DNA of 42,149 bases from an uncultured Pseudanabaenaceae cyanobacterium (GTDB lineage: Bacteria; Cyanobacteriota; Cyanobacteriia; PCC-9006; JAAUQQ01). The position numbers were made by a program, and so were the translations under genes. Below are positions 26,981-33,550 of the stretch, in pieces; the stretch's first letter is position 1, and each line of letters begins with the position of its first letter. The notes under the pieces are model-generated. The model was not told the DNA's origin. It made no database searches and saw only the letters and a program-made list of their open reading frames with translations. The stretch lies in the NCBI GenBank assembly GCA_938017515.1, contig CALIJJ010000001.1:1-42149 (forward strand), read 5' to 3'.

Positions 26981-28114
26981 ATGTCCGTCCCCTCCCCCAG
27001 CTCTCCCGAAGCGATCGCCCCGAGTCATGCCCAGACTCCTGTTCAAAAGTCGGCGCAAAACCCAGCCCCCTCGCACCCCCCGCACCTCGCGATTGCCTTG
27101 GGCGACCCGGCGGGGATTGGTCCTGAGGTTGTACTCAAGGCCCTCGCGACCCCCAACCTACCGGAGACTTGCCGTATCACCCTGGTCGGTAGCGGAGACA
27201 TCCTCGAACGAACGCAGCAACAACTCCAGCAGCAGGGCCATGCCGTCCCTGACCTCAGTCGCTTCATCCATCTCGAGGTGCCCCTCGCGGGACCCATTAC
27301 CCTCGGCCAAGAAAATGCCCATAGCGGTGCCAGCAGCTTTGCCAGCCTCAACCGTGCCATTGACCTTGCCCTAGAGACGGACTCCACCCAGCGAGCCGAT
27401 GCGGTGGTCACGGCTCCCATTGCTAAGTCAGCCTGGAAGGCAGCAGGGCATGTCTATCCGGGGCAAACGGAGTTACTCGCCGAGCGGGCGGGGGTGAATG
27501 ACTTTGGCATGATCTTTTTGGGGCGATCGCCCCATACCCAATGGACGCTGCGTGCGCTGTTGGCGACCACCCATATTCCGCTCCGTCGCGTGCCCCAGGC
27601 CCTGACCCCTGAGGTCATGGACCAAAAGCTAGGGCTGCTGCTGCGCTTCCTCCAGGGACGTTGCGGCATTGAGCACCCGAAGGTAGCGATCGCCGGTCTC
27701 AATCCCCACAGCGGTGAGCAAGGTCAGCTGGGAACCGAAGAACAAGACTGGTTGCTCGACTGGCTCCAGTCCGCCCAGCACCGCTTTCCCAACGCCCAGA
27801 TCGATGGCCTCATTCCTCCCGACACGCTGTGGGTTCACCCAGGTCAAGCTTGGTATGGTTCCCAGGGGGCAGCCCCGCCATCCACCCATGATGCTTATCT
27901 GGCGCTCTATCACGACCAGGGTTTAATTCCCGTGAAGCTAATGGCTTTCGATCGGGCCGTCAATACAACGATCGGCTTACCTTTCGTGCGCACCTCCCCG
28001 GACCATGGCACAGCCTTCGATATTGCGGGACAAGGCATTGCTCGCGAAACCAGCATGGTGGCAGCGATTGAGTGGGCTCGGCAACTCGTCATCCAGGACG
28101 TCGGCACACCCTAA
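26981..28114 (+). CDS. pdxA: 4-Hydroxythreonine-4-phosphate dehydrogenase
   Basis: 377 residues. Oxidises 4-phosphohydroxythreonine in the DXP-dependent pathway to pyridoxal phosphate. The family marks are [26 protein letters not shown], the zinc histidine in [28 protein letters not shown] and [16 protein letters not shown]. An N-terminal extension of about 35 Pro/Ser/Ala-rich residues before the first strand is longer than usual, so translation might begin a little later, although the ATG at 26981 is the obvious start. Confidence 0.95.
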   Translation: MSVPSPSSPEAIAPSHAQTPVQKSAQNPAPSHPPHLAIALGDPAGIGPEVVLKALATPNLPETCRITLVGSGDILERTQQQLQQQGHAVPDLSRFIHLEVPLAGPITLGQENAHSGASSFASLNRAIDLALETDSTQRADAVVTAPIAKSAWKAAGHVYPGQTELLAERAGVNDFGMIFLGRSPHTQWTLRALLATTHIPLRRVPQALTPEVMDQKLGLLLRFLQGRCGIEHPKVAIAGLNPHSGEQGQLGTEEQDWLLDWLQSAQHRFPNAQIDGLIPPDTLWVHPGQAWYGSQGAAPPSTHDAYLALYHDQGLIPVKLMAFDRAVNTTIGLPFVRTSPDHGTAFDIAGQGIARETSMVAAIEWARQLVIQDVGTP

Positions 28115-28207
28115 AGAGGCGTAAGTTTTCTGACCTTTCGCCCGATGATCGGGGTGGTTTTCAACCTGGAGAATTTCAGCGACAACCGCATAACGGCTTA
28201 GATCAGA

Positions 28208-28230
28208 GGTCTTGAAGACCCGTTTTATTT
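28208..28230 (+). terminator. Weak terminator candidate after pdxA
   Basis: Short hairpin GGTCT-TGA-AGACC followed by CGTTTTATTT. The stem is only 5 bp, so support is modest. Confidence 0.45.
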
Positions 28231-28345
28231 CATGTGTTCAGAGGAATCTTGAACAGAATTGAACAAAAATCTCACCTCATTTAAAGCGCGTAACAAAATC
28301 CAGCTAATCAGCTGATTTTATGGTGCGATTAAAAAATCAGATTCC

Positions 28346-28351
28346 TATAAT
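28346..28351 (+). promoter_or_regulatory. Putative -10 box (TATAAT) of the TPR gene
   Basis: A consensus TATAAT 40 bp before the GTG start. It is flanked by a 12-bp palindrome AATCAGCTGATT (28306-28317) upstream and GACTTAAGTC (28353-28362) downstream, possible operators. No clear -35 element. Confidence 0.45.
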
Positions 28352-28390
28352 TTGACTTAAGTCTCAGCAACGTTTACTTCGGTATTCACT

Positions 28391-29323
28391 GTGCATCTTC
28401 GGAATCGCCATCGTCGCTCTCCTTCAGCCCATCGTTCGGAAACCAACGAATTCGATAATGGGCAGCCCTGCCATTCGTTGGACTCCAGCGAACTCGATTC
28501 TTCCTGCGCAACGTCCATGGAGCTATCTGAGACCATCCATCGACAGGGAAGAGCCCTAAGCAACCTCGGTCGTCATGCGGGGGCTCTCCAGCGCTATGAC
28601 AAGGCCCTGGAAGATGACCCTAGCAACTACATTGCATGGAGCGATCGCGGCTATGCCCTGGAAAAGCTGGGCAATTACGAAGAAGCCGCCGTCAGTTTTT
28701 CAGAAGCCATTACACTCTGCCCGAAATACGCTCGGGCCTGGATGGGTCGCGGCATCGTGCTGGCCCAGATGCGTGAACCCGCCAGTGCTCTCTATAGCTT
28801 TGACCAGGCGCTGCGCTACGCCCCCAAGGACTATCGAGCTTGGTACAATCGCGGCAAAGTCTTGATCTCGCTTCAACGCTACAGAGAAGCCATCACCAGC
28901 TTTGACCAGGCCATCGACTACAACCCCAGCAAGCACCAGGCTTGGTATCACCGAGCAACGGCCTTTGCCCAGCAGCAGCAGTATGCCGAAGCCCTTTCAA
29001 GCACGAAGACGGCACTGACGCTCAAGCCAGACTGCTACTACGCCTGGAATTACCAAGGGCTCCTGCTCAGTTATCTCGATCGTCCTGAAGAGGCGATCGC
29101 CTGCTTCCAGGCGTCTCTCGATGCTCGCCCACACAACTTTGAAGCGCGGTGGGGGCTCGTGAAGGGATACTTAGCCCAAAACGAAATGGAAGCTGCCCTC
29201 AAGGCCCTGGAAGATGCCTTTGAGGCCGATACCCGGCGCTGCCGTATCCGACTCAGCGGGGACCAGCAGTGTCAAGTCCTGCGCAACCACACTCAGGTCC
29301 AGGGGCGACTCCAGGCGGCTTAG
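28391..29323 (+). CDS. TPR-repeat protein
   Basis: 310 residues from GTG 28391; ATG 28517 is an alternative that removes 42 residues of non-repeat sequence. The TATAAT at 28346 favours the earlier start. From about residue 50 the protein is a continuous array of roughly seven tetratricopeptide repeats (for example YIAWSDRGYALEKLGNYEEA and RAWYNRGKVLISLQRYREA), a superhelical protein-binding scaffold. It has no enzyme domain, signal peptide or membrane helix. The partner is unknown. Confidence 0.85.
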   Translation: MHLRNRHRRSPSAHRSETNEFDNGQPCHSLDSSELDSSCATSMELSETIHRQGRALSNLGRHAGALQRYDKALEDDPSNYIAWSDRGYALEKLGNYEEAAVSFSEAITLCPKYARAWMGRGIVLAQMREPASALYSFDQALRYAPKDYRAWYNRGKVLISLQRYREAITSFDQAIDYNPSKHQAWYHRATAFAQQQQYAEALSSTKTALTLKPDCYYAWNYQGLLLSYLDRPEEAIACFQASLDARPHNFEARWGLVKGYLAQNEMEAALKALEDAFEADTRRCRIRLSGDQQCQVLRNHTQVQGRLQAA

Positions 29324-29597
29324 GGAGGCGGTGCGATCGCCCACAGCTCCCATCACCCCTAAAATCCGAAGATCTTCCAAAGATCTACCTCCCTTCACCA
29401 AAACCCATGGAATACTGGGTCCATCAAACGTTACAACTGCTAAGTCGAATGCACCTGGCCTCTAGGGCAGTAGGCCACATTCTTCTCAAACGGTAGGGGT
29501 TTCGTCCCTTTCAAGCGAAGAAAGAGATATGACTCGACATCGGGGGAAGATTTGGTTTATAAGCTAGGCCAGCGATCAACACCAAACACTTAGCACC

Positions 29598-29981
29598 ATG
29601 TCCCCCGAAGCTTCTCCCGAGGTGACGCCTTCCCTGGAGCTTGAAAGGAACGAGCAGAAGCGTCTTCGGCTCTTTTTGTACCTCGTCCCAGTGGTGGGTT
29701 TTTTCCCTGCACTTCTTACGCTCTACCGGAAGGTTGATGACCGTCGGGAGCAGCGCGTCAGCCGATTAGCTGTTATTTTGTCACTGGCTTGGGTGATGGG
29801 TGTGACCCTCACTGGGGCAAGTGGGCAGCTTAGCGAGACAACGCCCCTAGTGGCAATGCTCGTGAGTAGCATGCTAACCTCCGGCTACTTTCTAGCTAAT
29901 TTTTGGCTAATGGTGCAGCTCTGGCGTCGGAAACGATTGTGGTTACCTGGCGTCAGTGACCTCGGGGAGCGATTGCCCTAA
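29598..29981 (+). CDS. Small membrane protein upstream of the LCP gene
   Basis: 127 residues: a charged, Glu-rich N-terminus (RNEQKRLRLF), then about three to four hydrophobic helices (LYLVPVVGFFPALLTLY; LAVILSLAWVMGVTLTG; LVAMLVSSMLTSGYFLANFWLMV), ending with a basic loop and a short tail. I do not recognise a named family, although the layout recalls small cyanobacterial DUF4870-like membrane proteins. It ends 10 bp before the LCP start and may be translated from the same message, so an envelope role is a reasonable inference. Confidence 0.75.
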   Translation: MSPEASPEVTPSLELERNEQKRLRLFLYLVPVVGFFPALLTLYRKVDDRREQRVSRLAVILSLAWVMGVTLTGASGQLSETTPLVAMLVSSMLTSGYFLANFWLMVQLWRRKRLWLPGVSDLGERLP

Positions 29982-29991
29982 ACGTATCGAG

Positions 29992-31704
29992 ATGAATGGT
30001 GTGAGGAAATCTGTGTCTGTGACGAAGAACGCTGCTCGGCGTCCGATTTCGGGCGCCGCAGCGTCGGGTAATCGACAAGTGGGGCATCCCAGCAACAAGA
30101 GAGCCCAAAGGCGAGGGATCCCGCTGCGAAAAAAGAAGCGCGTTCCTTGGCTGGCGATCACCTTGGGCCTGACGGCAGCCTCGATGGTTTCCGCTACTGC
30201 GGGGGCTCTGTTGGCCGTGTCCCTTTCCAGCACGCCTCTGTTGCAGAGTAAGCTCAGCGCCAGGGAAGCAGCGATTTTTAATCAAAATGGCGATGGTTCC
30301 ATTGCTTCCGGCTCTAGCCTGAGCCTGCCGGAACTCAATCGACCGGTCAATATTTTGCTCCTAGGCACCAAAGTCCTCACGTCGGATCTGGATGCGGAAT
30401 CTGAGACCTCTGAGAAACTGGGCTACCACGCCTTGGTGAATTCCTTCGAAGGTCTGAGCGACACCATGTTGCTCCTACGCTTTGATCCAGGCCAAGAAAA
30501 ACTGACGCTGCTTTCGGTTCCTCGAGATACTCGCTCCAATGTGCCGGGACTCGGTCAGGTCAAGATCAATGAGGCCAATCTGGAGGGAGGACCTGCCCTC
30601 GCTGCCCAGTCCGTCAGTGATTTGATGAACGGGGTTGGCATCGATCGCTATGTGCGCGTCAACGTTCAGGCGATTGAGAAGCTGATCGACGCCATGGGCG
30701 GTGTGGATGTCTACGTCCCGAAGGACATGAAGTACCAGGACGACAGCCAGCACCTCTACATCAACCTCAAGGAAGGCCAGCAAACGCTGAATGGCGATCA
30801 AGCCATGCAGTTCCTGCGTTTTCGGTATGACAACAAGGGTGATATTGGCCGGGTTCAGCGTCAGCAGATGCTGATGCGAGCCTTTATCGAACAGACTTTG
30901 ACGCCTGCAACCCTCACGAAACTTCCTAAAGTGCTGGGTATCGTGCGATCGCACCTAGACACGAACCTTTCGGTCGAGGAACTCTTTGCCCTGGTTAACT
31001 TCGCCAGCAGTACCCAGCGCAGTGATGTGCAAATGCTGATGGTCCCCGGTACCTTCAGCGACCCCGAGGAATACAACGCGAGCTACTGGCTGCCTGACTA
31101 CGACAAGTTAGACAACATTGTTGCCCAGTACTTCGATCTTCCCGTTGACCGTGAGCCTCAACTCTGGGAAACCGATTACGCGGATTACGACGCGCAGTAT
31201 GAATCCGACTATGGAGACCGTGCAGGGGGCGAGTTAGGCTATGGCACCTCAGACTACGGTAATGCGTCCGATGGACGATATCGTAGCCGACGCGATAGCG
31301 ACCCCAGTTATCGAACCAGTGATTATCAAGCCAGCGAAGACGGTCTTTACGCAGCCCGAGACCTAGAGGACGCTGCTAGCGAGAATCTGGATCTGCGCAT
31401 TTCGATTCAGAACAGCACTGGAGAAGAAACAGCCCTGAATACCGCCTACGATCACCTCTACGAAGAAGGCTACGACTATATCTTCGCCCAGGAAGATTGG
31501 TCCGAATCGTTGCAGGTCACCCGTATCGTTGCGCAGAAGGGCGATATTGAGGGGGCTAAAGCAATTCGTCGCACCCTTGGCATGGGTGAAGTGGTGGTAG
31601 ACAGCATTGGCGACTTAGATTCAGACATCACGGTTCTGCTGGGTCGTGATTGGCTCAAGAAGGTCAACCGCCACTCAACTTGGCGCGATATCCCAACCGA
31701 GTAA
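29992..31704 (+). CDS. LCP (LytR-CpsA-Psr) family protein with LytR_C domain
   Basis: 570 residues. A basic N-terminus and one membrane helix (about residues 50-78) place the rest outside the plasma membrane. The LCP catalytic domain follows, with NILLLGTK, SDTMLLLRFDP, LLSVPRDTRSNVPG (the Arg/Asp pair that binds the polyprenyl-pyrophosphate substrate), INEANLEGG and LRFRYDNKGDIGRVQRQQ. LCP enzymes attach glycopolymers to peptidoglycan; cyanobacterial homologues are little studied. A Tyr/Asp/Ser/Gly-rich linker (about 400-460) leads to a C-terminal LytR_C domain (IQNSTGEETALNTAYDHLYE). ATG 29992 is chosen; GTG 29956 would overlap the upstream gene. The 3' end overlaps the convergent SUI1 gene by 41 bp. 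Confidence 0.9.
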   Translation: MNGVRKSVSVTKNAARRPISGAAASGNRQVGHPSNKRAQRRGIPLRKKKRVPWLAITLGLTAASMVSATAGALLAVSLSSTPLLQSKLSAREAAIFNQNGDGSIASGSSLSLPELNRPVNILLLGTKVLTSDLDAESETSEKLGYHALVNSFEGLSDTMLLLRFDPGQEKLTLLSVPRDTRSNVPGLGQVKINEANLEGGPALAAQSVSDLMNGVGIDRYVRVNVQAIEKLIDAMGGVDVYVPKDMKYQDDSQHLYINLKEGQQTLNGDQAMQFLRFRYDNKGDIGRVQRQQMLMRAFIEQTLTPATLTKLPKVLGIVRSHLDTNLSVEELFALVNFASSTQRSDVQMLMVPGTFSDPEEYNASYWLPDYDKLDNIVAQYFDLPVDREPQLWETDYADYDAQYESDYGDRAGGELGYGTSDYGNASDGRYRSRRDSDPSYRTSDYQASEDGLYAARDLEDAASENLDLRISIQNSTGEETALNTAYDHLYEEGYDYIFAQEDWSESLQVTRIVAQKGDIEGAKAIRRTLGMGEVVVDSIGDLDSDITVLLGRDWLKKVNRHSTWRDIPTE

Positions 31705-32008
31705 CCGCCGCTAATATTTTTTCTCGATGCTCACCCTGGATTTCCAGGGTGTTTTCTTTGATGGTTCCGCCGGTGCCACACTGCGCTTTGATCGTCTTGA
31801 GCAGTTTTTTGAGGGTTTCGGGCTTGACCTGGAAACCAGAGATAATCGTGACCGTTTTGCCGCCGCGGCCTTTGCGGGAGAACTGAATCCGCAAATCATG
31901 CTCCTGGGGAGACAGCTCCTGGACAGGACGCTCTAGGGCAGCATCGGTGGTGCCAAATTCTCGATAGACCGTTTTATCTCCAGCCTTCTTTTTCTTCCGA
32001 TTACCCAT
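31664..32008 (-). CDS. SUI1/YciH-family translation factor
   Basis: 114 residues. The SUI1 (eIF1-like) fold is recognisable by LRIQFSRKGRGGKTVTIISGF, then KKLLKTIKAQCGTGGTIKENTLEIQGEH and a C-terminal GYRAKLSGG. Bacterial YciH proteins modulate start-codon selection or initiation fidelity, but their physiological role in cyanobacteria is not settled. The N-terminus is basic (MGNRKKKKAGDK). Four copies of a 13-bp repeat lie immediately upstream. The stop lies 41 bp inside the end of the convergent LCP gene, so the last ~13 codons overlap it in antisense. Confidence 0.9.
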   Translation of the reverse strand: MGNRKKKKAGDKTVYREFGTTDAALERPVQELSPQEHDLRIQFSRKGRGGKTVTIISGFQVKPETLKKLLKTIKAQCGTGGTIKENTLEIQGEHREKILAAVTRLGYRAKLSGG

Positions 32009-32010
32009 TA

Positions 32011-32065
32011 CTCAACTCACAACACGCAACTCACAACACCCAGCTCACAACACTCAACTCACAAC
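32011..32065. repeat. Four degenerate copies of a 13-bp repeat
   Basis: CAACTCACAACAC-type units occur four times (with one AG variant and short spacers) directly upstream of the SUI1 start. They contain no internal spacer diversity, so they are not CRISPR. They lie where the promoter or leader of that gene should be. Confidence 0.8.
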
Positions 32066-32405
32066 GGACAATTGTTCAACCATCATCGGATGATATGGGC
32101 TTATCCCCCAAGCAACTATGATCGTTTTCTCGCGGTAGTGCAGGCTGCATTCCAAGGCTGAAATACCCCTCGATGACCACTCAGTTTGCACCAATACATC
32201 AATTAAGAATTCCACAAGAATCCGCGCAAAAAGATGAAAGGACAACTTATCCCTAGAGATATCACAAGCCCTGTGCTGACCTCAATCATAACAACCGAGC
32301 AAACACGGGATTACCTTCACTAGAGCTGGGTTCCTATCAGTTGATTTACGGTTTTTTGTCGTTTACGCAACAAGAAGCCAATGGAAACTCACCAACTCAA
32401 TCCAT

Positions 32406-32450
32406 AAAAAATGCCCCTGCAATTGGGCTAAAGCACCAGTCGCAGGAGCA
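32406..32450 (-). terminator. Rho-independent terminator of psaI (minus strand)
   Basis: Read on the minus strand: TGCTCCTGC, a 21-base loop, GCAGGGGCA (8 of 9 pairs plus one mismatch or wobble), then six T residues. It lies 54 bp after the psaI stop. Confidence 0.7.
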
Positions 32451-32503
32451 GAGATTCAAGAAAGGGCAAAGATCTAAACCTTTGAACTGAGTACCCTTAC
32501 AGA

Positions 32504-32605
32504 CTAGGCGTCTGCTTCCACGTAGAGGAAAAACAGGCCCATCGCGGCGAAGGCAGCGATCGCACTCAAAGGAACAAAAATCGCAGGCAGAAAGGAAGCA
32601 CTCAT
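32504..32605 (-). CDS. psaI: Photosystem I subunit VIII (PsaI)
   Basis: 33 residues, one transmembrane helix, beginning MSASFLPAIFVPLS and ending GLFFLYVEADA. The FLPxIFVPL start and FLYxExDA end are the PsaI signature. PsaI sits next to PsaL in photosystem I and helps hold PsaL in place, supporting oligomerisation. It is transcribed away from psaL, from a shared 174-bp spacer, and has its own terminator. In most cyanobacteria the two genes are instead in the same direction. Confidence 0.92.
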   Translation of the reverse strand: MSASFLPAIFVPLSAIAAFAAMGLFFLYVEADA

Positions 32606-32691
32606 AGGTAAATTAAGTTTCCTAAAATGACAAATCGACTACGCTAAATCCTACTGCGAAGCTCCGAGCAATCCTCTGGGTATAAAGATTC

Positions 32692-32709
32692 TTAACAATG
32701 GGTAAACAA
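32692..32709 (+). promoter_or_regulatory. HLR1-like element upstream of psaL
   Basis: TTAACAATGGGTAAACAA fits the HLR1 double motif with the correct 2-base spacer at 14 of 16 defined positions; the same position (third base, T to A) differs in each half. It lies 70 bp before the psaL ATG, close to the -62 to -41 zone where RpaB activates photosystem I genes. It is also within the divergent psaI/psaL spacer, so it could affect both. Confidence 0.55.
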
Positions 32710-32779
32710 AGAAATCGGCTTCCCTTAGTCTTTGTGTAGGGTTTTTCTAATTTTTGACAATTACAGAGGTCATTAGCGA

Positions 32780-33259
32780 ATGTCATTAGTGACTCATGCC
32801 GGAGATCCTCAAGTTGGGAATCTGGCTACTCCGCTGAATTCATCCGGTTTCTCAAAGGCTTTCATCCAAAACCTGCCCGCCTACCGCAAGGGACTTTCTC
32901 CCAATCGTCGCGGTCTTGAGGTTGGCATGGCTCACGGCTACTTCCTGTACGGTCCCCTTGCTCTGCTGGGTCCCCTCCGTGCTAGCGATGTTGCTCCCAC
33001 CGCAGGTATTTTGGCCACCATCGGTTTCGTCATGATTCTGACGGTTGCCCTATCTCTCTACGGTGCTGTTACTGATGCTAAGCCCACCGCTACGGTCACG
33101 ACGCCTGAGCCTCCTGCTCTAGGACGTGAGGATTGGAGCGAGTTCGCCAGCGGCTTCCTGCTGGGTGGCTGTGGTGGTGCATTCTTTGCCTACTTCCTCT
33201 GCCAGACTCCTCACTTGGCTCCGTTGCAGCAGATTGCTAGCAGCGTTTGGTCTTCCTAG
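32780..33259 (+). CDS. psaL: Photosystem I reaction centre subunit XI (PsaL)
   Basis: 159 residues. PsaL forms the centre of the photosystem I trimer in the thylakoid membrane. The N-terminal part VGNLATPLNSSGFSKAFIQN and LPAYRKGLSPNRRGLEVGMAHGYFLYGP are family signatures; two clear and one further hydrophobic helix follow. The length matches cyanobacterial PsaL. AGAGG precedes the ATG by about 10 bp. It is a single-gene transcript ended by a 17-bp hairpin. Confidence 0.96.
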   Translation: MSLVTHAGDPQVGNLATPLNSSGFSKAFIQNLPAYRKGLSPNRRGLEVGMAHGYFLYGPLALLGPLRASDVAPTAGILATIGFVMILTVALSLYGAVTDAKPTATVTTPEPPALGREDWSEFASGFLLGGCGGAFFAYFLCQTPHLAPLQQIASSVWSS

Positions 33260-33394
33260 GTCGTCGTTCGATTTAGAAGTTGCCCAGAGTTTGACTGTGG
33301 AATTATCTGCGTTGTTGTGTGGTCCTCCACCGCTGCTCAGAAATACAATTCGATGATTGAGAGGAGTTGCTGAACCAGCAAGTCTTCTCAATCT

Positions 33395-33434
33395 ACAAGA
33401 AGCCTCCGAAAGTTCAATTTCGGAGGCTTCTTGT
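33395..33434 (+). terminator. Strong hairpin after psaL (terminator-like)
   Basis: Perfect 17-bp stem ACAAGAAGCCTCCGAAA paired to TTTCGGAGGCTTCTTGT around a 6-base loop. It lacks a downstream T-tract, so it may terminate weakly or protect the psaL mRNA 3' end. Confidence 0.65.
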
Positions 33435-33550
33435 GTGAAATTGCTTTCCAGTGATTGGCCTTACCCAATATTTTACTCAGTATATTTTCTACAGAGAGCG
33501 CGTTATTGATACGATCGAATACAGCAATCCATTGGTAGAGGCGTCCTTAC

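Larger units (their letters stand above)
32009..32503. other. Intergenic region between the SUI1 gene and psaI
   Basis: 495 bp with no gene seen. It contains the 13-bp repeats at the SUI1 end and the psaI terminator at the psaI end. The AT-rich middle shows no recognisable element. Confidence 0.55.

Noticed and set aside
29407..29496. Short frame of 29 codons after the TPR gene
   Set aside because: It is too short and without a ribosome site, family match or terminator.
32011..32065. Possible CRISPR array
   Set aside because: The units are 13 bp with no unique spacers, so it is a tandem repeat.
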